A program made the position numbers and the translations under genes. Below are positions 22,486 to 29,704 of a stretch of DNA of 30,368 nt, piece by piece. Every line of letters starts with the position of its first letter. The stretch's first letter is position 1. The notes under the pieces are model-generated. The model saw only the letters and a list, made by a program, of their open reading frames with translations. It did no database searches and had not been told where the DNA came from. This DNA is from JBLNBU01 sp050260215 (GTDB lineage: Bacteria; Pseudomonadota; Alphaproteobacteria; Rhodospirillales; Magnetospirillaceae): the NCBI GenBank assembly GCA_050260215.1, contig JBLNBU010000241.1:1-30368 (forward strand). The letters are read 5' to 3'.

Positions 22486-24264
22486 ATGAGCTATTCGTTT
22501 TCCAGCATTCGGGCGAGATTGTTCGCCACCGTCCTTGCGGCAACCACGCCATTGGTGGTGGCGCTCGGTCTGATGGCCGTGGTTCTTTATGAGAGCCAGA
22601 AGACCCTGGTCGAAACGGACACCCTGCAAACGGCCCGCGCGTTGACCGCCGCCGTGGAGCGGGATTTCAGCATCACCATGAACGTGGCCCAAGCCTTGGC
22701 GACCTCGCCCAGGCTTGTGAAGGGGGACCTGGAAGCCTTTCACGCCGAAGCAAAGGCGGTCCTGACGGAGACCTTTCCCGGCTTCAATATCGTGGTGACC
22801 GACCGCAACGGCCAGCAGATCCTGAATACCCTGCGCGCCTACGGTGAGCCGCTGGCACGGCATGGCAACGTGGGGCAAGTCGAGAAAGTATTGACCCTCG
22901 GCACCCCGCTCATTTCCGACTTGTATATTGGTGGAGTGCTGAAGCAATACGTGCTCAGCGTAGACGTGCCGGTGCGGCGAGGCGGCGATGTCGTCTATGT
23001 CCTGAGCATCGGCCTCCTGCCCAATGCCCTCCAGAAGTTGTTGGCTGACCAGCGCCTGCCGGAAGGGCAGATGGCGGCGGTATTCGACCCGCAAGGAGTG
23101 ATCGCGGCACGCACCCACTTGGCCGAACAGTTGGTGGGAAAGAAGGGGGTTCCCGCCCTTCTGCAGCGGATGCAGCGGGACAACGAAGGCATTGTCGAGA
23201 CGCGGACCCTTGAAGGACTTGACGTCATCATCGCCTTCAGCCGATCGGGCAAGACCGGCTGGTCGGTAGGCATTTCCCGGCCCTGGACCCTGGTGCTGTC
23301 CGAGACCTTGCACAGGATCACGCTCATCTATGGCATGGTCATGGTCCTGTTGGCCGCAGGCATCCTGGCGACCTGGGTCATCGGCGGCAAGATCAGCAGA
23401 TCCGTCCGCGCCCTGGCGGCACCGGCGGTGGCGCTGGGGACTGGTGAACCCGTGGAAGTCCTTTCCCACGGTCCCAAGGAAGCCATCGAGGTCAGCCGAA
23501 TCCTGAAGACGGTCGAGGGCGAGCTTCAGCTGTATCGCGACAAGCTGGAAACCCTGGTCGCCCAGCGGACGGCGGACCTGATGGCCTCGAACCGCGAACT
23601 GGAGCAATTCGCCTACGTGGCATCCCACGATTTGCAGGAACCGTTGCGGATGGTGGTGTCCTATGTCGACCTGCTGGCCAAGCGCTATGGCGACGCCTTG
23701 GACCAGGATGCCCATGAATTCATCGGCTTTGCGCGGGAAGGGGCATTGCGCATGAGCCAGTTGATCAACAACCTGCTGGACTATTCCCGCATCGGCCGTC
23801 AGGGAGGCGAGGTCGAGGCCATCGACCTGCGCGACGTGGTCCTCGAAGCCATGGATAACCTGGCCGCGGCACTGGACGACACGGCAGGTGAGATCCGGGT
23901 CGCCGACGACCTTCCCATTGTCGGTGGCAATCGGAGGGAACTGGTCAGCGTATTCCAGAACCTCATCGGCAACGCCTTGAAATATCGCCGCCCCGACCAA
24001 CCGCCCCGGGTCTCCATCACGGCCGGCAGGCAGGACGGAGCCTGGCTGATCAAGGTCAGCGACAACGGCATCGGCATCCCGCCCGAATATCGCGAGCGTA
24101 TCTTCGTCCTCTTTCAAAGACTTCATGGACGCCACGAGTATCCGGGAACCGGGATAGGCCTGACCAGCGCCAAGAAGATCATCGAGATGCACGGGGGGCG
24201 GATCTGGGTGGAAGACTCGGAAGGCACCGGCAGCACCTTCTGCTTCACCCTGCCAAGGAAATAA
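22486..24264 (+). CDS. Membrane sensor histidine kinase with double-Cache-like sensor
   Basis: A 592-aa histidine kinase. TM1 about 10-34; periplasmic domain about 35-278; TM2 about 280-302; HAMP-like linker and coiled coil to about 365; HisKA with H381 in VASHDLQEPLRMVVSYVDLL, the form found in many phytochrome-type kinases; HATPase_c with N box (FQNLIGNALKYRRPDQPP), DNGIGIPPEYRERIF and GTGIGLTSAKKIIEMHGG. The periplasmic part parallels that of the kinase at 780-2627 (GDLEAFH against GDLAAFH; NGQQILNT against SGQQLVNT; FDPQGVIAART against IDGSGRIVART), though the kinase cores belong to different subgroups. No adjacent response regulator. Base use is visibly less GC-biased than in its neighbours. 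The ATG at 22486 has no strong Shine-Dalgarno; an alternative start is not obvious. Confidence 0.9.
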   Translation: MSYSFSSIRARLFATVLAATTPLVVALGLMAVVLYESQKTLVETDTLQTARALTAAVERDFSITMNVAQALATSPRLVKGDLEAFHAEAKAVLTETFPGFNIVVTDRNGQQILNTLRAYGEPLARHGNVGQVEKVLTLGTPLISDLYIGGVLKQYVLSVDVPVRRGGDVVYVLSIGLLPNALQKLLADQRLPEGQMAAVFDPQGVIAARTHLAEQLVGKKGVPALLQRMQRDNEGIVETRTLEGLDVIIAFSRSGKTGWSVGISRPWTLVLSETLHRITLIYGMVMVLLAAGILATWVIGGKISRSVRALAAPAVALGTGEPVEVLSHGPKEAIEVSRILKTVEGELQLYRDKLETLVAQRTADLMASNRELEQFAYVASHDLQEPLRMVVSYVDLLAKRYGDALDQDAHEFIGFAREGALRMSQLINNLLDYSRIGRQGGEVEAIDLRDVVLEAMDNLAAALDDTAGEIRVADDLPIVGGNRRELVSVFQNLIGNALKYRRPDQPPRVSITAGRQDGAWLIKVSDNGIGIPPEYRERIFVLFQRLHGRHEYPGTGIGLTSAKKIIEMHGGRIWVEDSEGTGSTFCFTLPRK

Positions 24265-24436
24265 GCTTTCTGGGCGTCGCTTGCCTGTCGGCTGCGGACC
24301 GATGCTGCCGCTGCAGGCCCCCATTCATGACTGCCCTGCAGCAGACGCGCTGCTTCTTCCGTTCAACGGCAGCCCCAGCCGATGGTTATATATGCCTTTG
24401 GGATGGTCCCAGAGTCATTCAGCCGGGGAGGCGGAA

Positions 24437-25327
24437 ATGCTTGGAAGGCGCCTGCTTATCATTGCGGCTTCAATCATCGGGATGGCCTTGGGCGGCCAGG
24501 CGCGGGCCGACGACCTGGGCGACGTCATGGCCCAGGGCGAGCTGCGGCATCTCGGCATCCGCTATGCCAACTTCGTCACCGGCGCCGGCGACGGCTTCGA
24601 CGTGGAACTCGTCCAGGGCTTCGCCCGCTCGCTCGGCGTCAAGTACACGTTGGTGTTCAGCGACTTCTACACCGTCATGCGCGACCTGCTCGGCAAGGAC
24701 GTGGTGCGCAAGGGCGACGAGGTCACCCTGGAAGGTTCCTTCCCGGTCAAGGGCGACATCATCGCCACCGGCTTCACGGTTCTGCCCTGGCGGGAAAAGG
24801 CCGTCCTTTATTCCGAGCCGACCTTCCCGTCGCAGGTTTGGCTGGTGGCGCCTACCGGCGCACCGTTTACGCCGATCAAGGGCGGCGCCAGCCTGGCCCA
24901 GGACATCGCCGAGACCAAGGGGATGATCGGCAACCGCTCGGTCCTGGTGATGGAGCGCACCTGTCTCGATCCGGCCAACTACGGGCTGAAGGGGAAGGGC
25001 CACGACCTGCGCGCCTATACCCGCAGCACCAATCTCAATGAAATGGTTCCCGCCCTGCTGAACGGCGAGGCCGAATTCACTCTGCTCGACGTTCCCGACG
25101 CTGTCCTCGACCTGCAGAAGTGGGCGGGCAAGATCAAGGTGCTGGGACCGATCTCGGAGGAACAGATCCTTGCCGCCGCCTTCCGCCACTCCGGCGGTGG
25201 ACTGCGTGACGCCTTCAACCAGTATTTGCGCAAGATCAAGGCCGACGGCACCTACGACGCGCTCGTCGACAAGTATTATCCGGGCATCCGTAGATACTTC
25301 CCGACGTTCTTCGCCGCCAGGAAATAG
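24437..25327 (+). CDS. Periplasmic solute-binding protein (family 3, amino-acid type), no transporter adjacent
   Basis: A 296-aa protein with a signal peptide (MLGRRLLIIAASIIGMALGG, cleavage about QARA, residue 24) followed by an SBP_bac_3-type two-lobe domain: GELRHLGIRYANF, GFDVELVQGFARSLGVKYTL, FTVLPWREKAVLYSEPTF and LNGEAEFTLLDVPDAVLDLQ. Family members bind amino acids or other small polar ligands. No permease or ATPase gene lies nearby; 19 nt downstream is a hybrid histidine kinase with a periplasmic domain, so it may serve as a ligand-loaded partner for that sensor. The ATG at 24437 is preceded by GGGGAGGCGGAA, a good ribosome site, and starts the signal peptide. The 172 nt upstream hold an 8-bp inverted repeat (24310-24317 with 24335-24342) and a weak TTATATAT element. 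Confidence 0.88.
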   Translation: MLGRRLLIIAASIIGMALGGQARADDLGDVMAQGELRHLGIRYANFVTGAGDGFDVELVQGFARSLGVKYTLVFSDFYTVMRDLLGKDVVRKGDEVTLEGSFPVKGDIIATGFTVLPWREKAVLYSEPTFPSQVWLVAPTGAPFTPIKGGASLAQDIAETKGMIGNRSVLVMERTCLDPANYGLKGKGHDLRAYTRSTNLNEMVPALLNGEAEFTLLDVPDAVLDLQKWAGKIKVLGPISEEQILAAAFRHSGGGLRDAFNQYLRKIKADGTYDALVDKYYPGIRRYFPTFFAARK

Positions 25328-25346
25328 GGGGTCCCGGAGGCTGCCC

Positions 25347-28331
25347 ATGTCCTTTGGTCCCGCCCTTCGCTGGCCGATCGTGGTCGCTGCATTGTTCTGC
25401 GGCTACAGCGGGATCCTGTTGTGGAACGGCTTCCGCTCGCAGTGGCAACTGCAGGCGGAAGCCGAGGCGCGCTTGGTTCATGAAAGTCGAGGACGGGCCG
25501 ACGTGTTCGACGACTTCATCGCCGACCGCCGGAACGACGTCGCCGATCTGGCCGAGTCGCGCGAAATGGAGGCCTATCTCGTCAACAAGGCATTGGGCAT
25601 GTCGCTGCGCTATGGGCTGGCCGCCAGTCTCGACGCCATCGAGGCGGCGTTCCGTCGGCGCATGGAGCGCGGCCGCCTTCGCGACGAGGCCGTGTACAAC
25701 CGGCTGGTCCTGCTGGACGCCAACGGGGAAATCACCATCGATGTCCAACAGGAATGGGCCGGCGATCTGCCCCCGGTTCCCCACGCGGACGGCCCGGCCG
25801 TGGCGATCGACCTGGTCCGCGGGCTGGTTGTGGCCTCGGTCCCGGTCCGCCACAAGGCCGAAAGCGCGGGCCGCATCGTCGCCATTGCCGAACTGGCAAG
25901 GGTTGCCCGCCACATCATCGGCTCCCGCGATCTGGTGGTCGACGACAGCGGCGACGGCGTGTTGGCCGCGACCGCGGCCGCCGTGCCCCGGGAACTGGTG
26001 TCGATGGTGAGCGCCCAGCCCGAGGGGCAACTGGCGGACATGGGCCCCGACATGGTGGTCGCCCGCACCCGGCTTCAAAATGCCCCGGCGTCGTTCGTGG
26101 CGGTGACCACCCGTGACGCCGCGTTCGGCCACATCACGTCGCGCACCTTCCTTTACTCGGCCAGCCTCTTTCCGCTGCTGGCCATGGCTGCGGCGATCGC
26201 GTTCGAGCGGATGCGCCGGCGGACGCTCGCCCTGCAGGCCGACGTGGTCGAGGTCGAAGACCGCAACCAGGCGCTGTCGGCGGAAATCGCACGCCGCGAG
26301 GCCGTCGAGATCGAGCTGCGGGAGAAGAGCCGGGCCCTCGAGGCCATGGCCACCGACCTCAAGGCCAGCATCCTGCGCGCCGAGGAGGGCAGCCGGGCGA
26401 AGTCCGAATTCCTGGCGACCATGAGCCACGAGATCCGCACACCGATGAACGGCATCATCGGCATGACCAGCCTTCTGCTCGACACCCCACTTGCATCCGA
26501 GCAGCGCCGCTTCGCCGAAACGGTGCGGATATCAGCAGAATCGCTGCTCAACATCATCAATGACGTGCTTGATTTCTCGAAGATCGAGGCCGGGCACCTG
26601 ACCTTCGAGGAAAGCTCGTTCGATATCAGGTCCTTGGTCGAGGGTGTCATCGACATCCTGACCCCGAAGGTCAAGGGCCGCCCGGTGGACCTGACCTACT
26701 TGGTCCCGGATGAGGCGGACGGCGCCTTCCTCTGCGATGCCGGGCGGCTGCGCCAGGTGTTGCTGAACCTTGCCGGCAATGCGGTCAAGTTCACCGAAAA
26801 GGGCGTGGTGGCGATCACCGTCTCCGTCGAGTCCGCCGACGACCAGCGGGCCAATGTCCGTTTCGAGGTGACCGACACCGGCGTCGGCATTCCCGAGGCC
26901 GCCAAGGCGCGGCTGTTCAACATGTTCACCCAGGCCGATGCCTCGACGTCGCGCCGCTTCGGAGGGACCGGCCTGGGCCTGGCCATATCCCGGCGGGTCG
27001 TCGAGGCCTTGGGCGGCACCATCGACTTCGACAGCGTCGACGGCCAGGGAAGCCGCTTCTGGTTCACCATCCCGCTGCGCCGCTCCAGCGAGGCGGCTGC
27101 CGATGCCGGGAACCGATCGCCCCTGTCCAACATGCGGGTTCTTGTCGTCGACGACGTGGCCATCAATCGGGACATCTTCACCCGCCAGTTGACCAACTGG
27201 GGCGCCGAGGTGGCCGGCTGCGAGGGCGCCGCCCAGGCACTGAGCACTGCCCGCGAGGCACTGCGCGCCGGCCGGCCTTTCGACGTGGTGCTGCTCGACC
27301 ACCACATGCCGGAAATGAGCGGCTTCGATCTGGCGGTGGTGCTGCGGGCCGATGCCGGCCTGGGCAAGACCCGGCTGATCCTGGCCACCTCGGCCGGCCA
27401 GGCCGAAGCCGAAGAGGTCGCCAAGGCGGTGCGGTTCGATGCGGTGCTGTCCAAGCCGGTTCGCCAGAGCACATTGCTGGACACACTGATGGGCCATGTG
27501 GTGCCCGAGACGGGCGAGCCCACCGCTCCGCGCTTCGAGGTTCCCAGCGGGCCTGCCCTGCGGGTGCTGGTGGCCGAGGACAACACCATCAACCAGCAGG
27601 TCGCGGTCGGGCTGCTGACCAAGCTCGGCCACCGTGCCGACGTCGCCGACCACGGCGGCGAGGCGCTGGCCCTGGTCGAACGGGGCAACTACGACCTGAT
27701 CTTGATGGACATGCAGATGCCGACCGTCGACGGCTTGGCAGCCACGCGCCTGATCAGGGCCTTGCCGCCCCCCAAAGGGGCCATTCCGATCATCGCCATG
27801 ACGGCCAATGCCATGGCCGGCGACCGCGAGGCCTGCCTGGCGGCCGGGATGGACGACTATATCGCCAAGCCCATCGATCGCCGTCGGCTGGCCGCGCTGA
27901 TGACCAAGTGGTCCGCCACGATTCTCGCCGCCGGCCGGGCTGTTCCCCCGGTCCAGCCCTTGCCTTTCTCGCCGCCTCCTGCTTTGGGAGCGGCGAGCGC
28001 CCATGACCCCGATCGCCACGCCGAGTTGGTGGAGGACTTGGGCATCGAGATGGTCGAGACGATGGTCGCCAGCCATTTCAGTGAACTGGTGGCCAAGCAG
28101 GGACAGATTGTCGCCGAGGCCAGGGGCGGAGACAGGGCGGCGGTGGCCTCCCTGGCCCACAGTATCAAGGGCAGCTCCTACAACCTTGGCTTCAACGCCC
28201 TCGGGGACGCCGCGGCCCGGCTTGAGCAGGCCGCAAAGAACGATGGGCTGCTGGCGGAACTCATCGAGGCCCTGCAGGCCGCCGGCGATATCAGCCGTGC
28301 CGCATGGAAGGCAACGCCGCGGCCGGAATAA
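25347..28331 (+). CDS. Hybrid sensor histidine kinase with two receivers and Hpt domain
   Basis: A 994-aa phosphorelay kinase of BarA/EvgS-like layout. TM1 about 9-28; periplasmic sensor about 29-265; TM2 about 270-288; coiled coil 290-350; HisKA with H361 (TMSHEIRTPMNGIIGM); HATPase_c (NLAGNAVKFTEKG, DTGVGIPEAAK, GGTGLGLAISRRV); receiver 1 with D651 (LLDHHMPEMSG); receiver 2 with D788 (LMDMQMPTVDG); Hpt with H938 (LAHSIKGSSYNLG). Every phosphotransfer residue is intact. Receiver 1 is of the pseudo-receiver-like, more diverged kind; receiver 2 has the standard AEDN and KPID motifs. GGAGG at 25336-25340 lies 6 nt before the ATG. It is probably co-transcribed with the solute-binding protein. 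No DNA-binding response regulator is seen in the window, so its final target is elsewhere. Confidence 0.94.
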   Translation: MSFGPALRWPIVVAALFCGYSGILLWNGFRSQWQLQAEAEARLVHESRGRADVFDDFIADRRNDVADLAESREMEAYLVNKALGMSLRYGLAASLDAIEAAFRRRMERGRLRDEAVYNRLVLLDANGEITIDVQQEWAGDLPPVPHADGPAVAIDLVRGLVVASVPVRHKAESAGRIVAIAELARVARHIIGSRDLVVDDSGDGVLAATAAAVPRELVSMVSAQPEGQLADMGPDMVVARTRLQNAPASFVAVTTRDAAFGHITSRTFLYSASLFPLLAMAAAIAFERMRRRTLALQADVVEVEDRNQALSAEIARREAVEIELREKSRALEAMATDLKASILRAEEGSRAKSEFLATMSHEIRTPMNGIIGMTSLLLDTPLASEQRRFAETVRISAESLLNIINDVLDFSKIEAGHLTFEESSFDIRSLVEGVIDILTPKVKGRPVDLTYLVPDEADGAFLCDAGRLRQVLLNLAGNAVKFTEKGVVAITVSVESADDQRANVRFEVTDTGVGIPEAAKARLFNMFTQADASTSRRFGGTGLGLAISRRVVEALGGTIDFDSVDGQGSRFWFTIPLRRSSEAAADAGNRSPLSNMRVLVVDDVAINRDIFTRQLTNWGAEVAGCEGAAQALSTAREALRAGRPFDVVLLDHHMPEMSGFDLAVVLRADAGLGKTRLILATSAGQAEAEEVAKAVRFDAVLSKPVRQSTLLDTLMGHVVPETGEPTAPRFEVPSGPALRVLVAEDNTINQQVAVGLLTKLGHRADVADHGGEALALVERGNYDLILMDMQMPTVDGLAATRLIRALPPPKGAIPIIAMTANAMAGDREACLAAGMDDYIAKPIDRRRLAALMTKWSATILAAGRAVPPVQPLPFSPPPALGAASAHDPDRHAELVEDLGIEMVETMVASHFSELVAKQGQIVAEARGGDRAAVASLAHSIKGSSYNLGFNALGDAAARLEQAAKNDGLLAELIEALQAAGDISRAAWKATPRPE

Positions 28332-28374
28332 GGGGCGAGGTGGGTGTCCGCTCACCGATTCTCATACTCGCTCA

Positions 28375-28423
28375 GGCGTGGCGCCGGAGTGTGGCCGGAC
28401 ATGGTTGTAGTCCTGGCGCCAGG
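28375..28423 (-). mobile_element. Relic of an IS3-family transposase gene (orfB C-terminal region)
   Basis: About 49 nt match the IS3 transposase gene further along, at 29819-29873 (38-nt core with two mismatches, plus a flanking block after a 9-nt deletion). Read on the minus strand it encodes RQDYNHVRPHSGATPE, against RQDYNHVRPHSGLGGATPAE in the intact copy. No other part of the element remains nearby. It is in the same orientation as the larger copy, so the frameshifted gene between them is bracketed by related IS sequence. Confidence 0.7.
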
Positions 28424-28467
28424 ACGTGCCGCCGAAGGCGCAGATGGACTGAATCGGGAACAAAACC

Positions 28468-28497
28468 TTGACCGGCCGATCAACTCCGGCATATGGT
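28468..28497 (+). promoter_or_regulatory. Candidate sigma70-type promoter for the repeat-protein gene
   Basis: TTGACC (28468-28473) and TATGGT (28492-28497) are separated by 18 nt, about 45 nt before the ATG at 28541. Confidence 0.4.
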
Positions 28498-28528
28498 CCT
28501 GCGCAGGACGGCCTGCGGGCCGAGGTGC

Positions 28529-28534
28529 AGGAGG
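28529..28534 (+). promoter_or_regulatory. Strong Shine-Dalgarno site fixing the start at 28541
   Basis: AGGAGG, a full match to the anti-Shine-Dalgarno core, lies 6 nt before the ATG at 28541 and decides this start over the upstream in-frame start at 28493. Confidence 0.8.
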
Positions 28535-28963
28535 TCGGTCATGGGTGGTTTCTCTTCCGAAGGCATCGGCGAGGTTGGCTCTGGGGCGGCATCGTCCGGG
28601 CCCGAGCTTTCACCGAGTTCCCTGCTGCCGGGCAGCGGGGAAGGCACTGAATCCGCCGTGTCCCTGGGTGGCGACGGTGGCGGCGGGGCCGACCTGCTGC
28701 AGCCGGCGGGGGGCGAGCCGTCGTTGAACCTGCCCGCACCCGATGCCGAGGCCCCGGTATTTCGGTCGGCCGAGGATGTAAATCCCACAGTGACCTTCAT
28801 GCCGAAAGAACAAAACAAGGACAATCCCCTGGAGATGTCGACCGTGCCCCGGCGCCCCCATGCCGACCCCGGGCTCGGCAACGATCCGGCCAACCTGCCG
28901 CTTCCCGGAGGCGGGCTGCTGGCGGCGGCCGAGCCGAAGGCGCAGCCCAAGCCCCCGTTGGCC

Positions 28964-29200
28964 GACCATACCGTCGACGCGGCCGGTGCCGCCGAGCACG
29001 AGGCGTGGGCGAAGCAACTGGCCGGCCGCGAGGACATGAGCGGGGCGGTGCCGACCCTGGCGCGTGCGGTCAAGGACTACGGCGAACAGGGCCGCGGTGA
29101 CGTCTCCGACCTGCTGGTGCGCCTTCACGGCCACGACCCGGCGGCGGCGACCCGGCTGCAGGCCGAACTCAAGGACGCCACCGGCGAGTTGCTTCCCTTC
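28964..29200 (+). repeat. Tandem protein repeat, copy 1 (79 aa)
   Basis: Encodes 79 residues from DHTVDAAG to GELLPF. Aligned without gaps to copy 2, I count 37 identical residues of 79 by hand; the core EQGRGDVSDLLVRLH is the most conserved part, also at the DNA level. Confidence 0.8.
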
Positions 29201-29303
29201 CGCCTGGCTCCCTTCGGTCGCGGCTTCGAGGGCGACCTGACGCCCCCCCACTGTGCCCCAGCCGCTGACCGTGCCCGGCTCCGACAATCCCTTCGCCGCG
29301 CTT

Positions 29304-29540
29304 GGCCACACCATCGACGACGACGGCATGCAGGCCCACGACCGCATGGCTAGCGCCTGGGCCGGTCGCAGCGACTTCGGCCCGGTCCCCGACGACCTGG
29401 CTCGGGTGATCGCCGACCACGGCGACCAGGGCCGCGGCGACGTCTCCGACCTGTTGAGCCGCCTGCACCAGCAGGACCCCGACTCGGCCGCCCACCTGCA
29501 GCAGGCAGTCGCCCAGGCCGGCGGCGGGCGGGTGCCGTTC
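29304..29540 (+). repeat. Tandem protein repeat, copy 2 (79 aa)
   Basis: Encodes 79 residues from GHTIDDDG to GGRVPF, in the frame one base ahead of copy 1 because of the frameshift at 29243-29249. The core DQGRGDVSDLLSRLH matches copy 1. Confidence 0.8.
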
Positions 29541-29704
29541 GCCGATGGCAGTGAGCCGCAGCGGTCCTATAGCGAGGGCGAACTGCTGACGTGGAAGAAC
29601 AACGTCGAGCGCCAGAGGGGGGCGAAGCTGGAGGATGTGGCGGACAAGGCGTCCTCACAGCTCCCAGAAGACAAATCCTGACCTGCTCCCCGAGTTCCTT
29701 CCGG

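Larger units (their letters stand above)
28541..29681 (+). pseudogene. Frameshifted, 3'-truncated gene for a tandem-repeat protein of unknown function
   Basis: I do not recognise this protein. From ATG 28541 the frame reads a Gly/Ser/Pro-rich low-complexity N-terminal part (about 140 aa) and a 79-residue unit, then loses sense after FEGDLTPP. The adjacent frame (open from 29241 to the TGA at 29679-29681) continues with a second copy of the unit. The join falls at a run of seven C at 29243-29249: six C would give one continuous frame (DLTPPTVPQPLTVPG) of about 379 codons. So a one-base insertion, a sequencing error in the run, or slippage at it splits the gene. As written, the first frame stops at 29353. 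The final TGA seems to come from the end of the IS3 element, so the original C terminus is lost. No signal peptide or membrane segment. Confidence 0.65.

Noticed and set aside
24310..24342. Terminator after the histidine kinase at 22486
   Set aside because: The 8-bp stem GCTGCAGG/CCTGCAGC has a 17-nt loop and no following T run.
24281..24436. Longer start for the solute-binding protein
   Set aside because: The extension has no family similarity and would hide the signal peptide starting at 24437.
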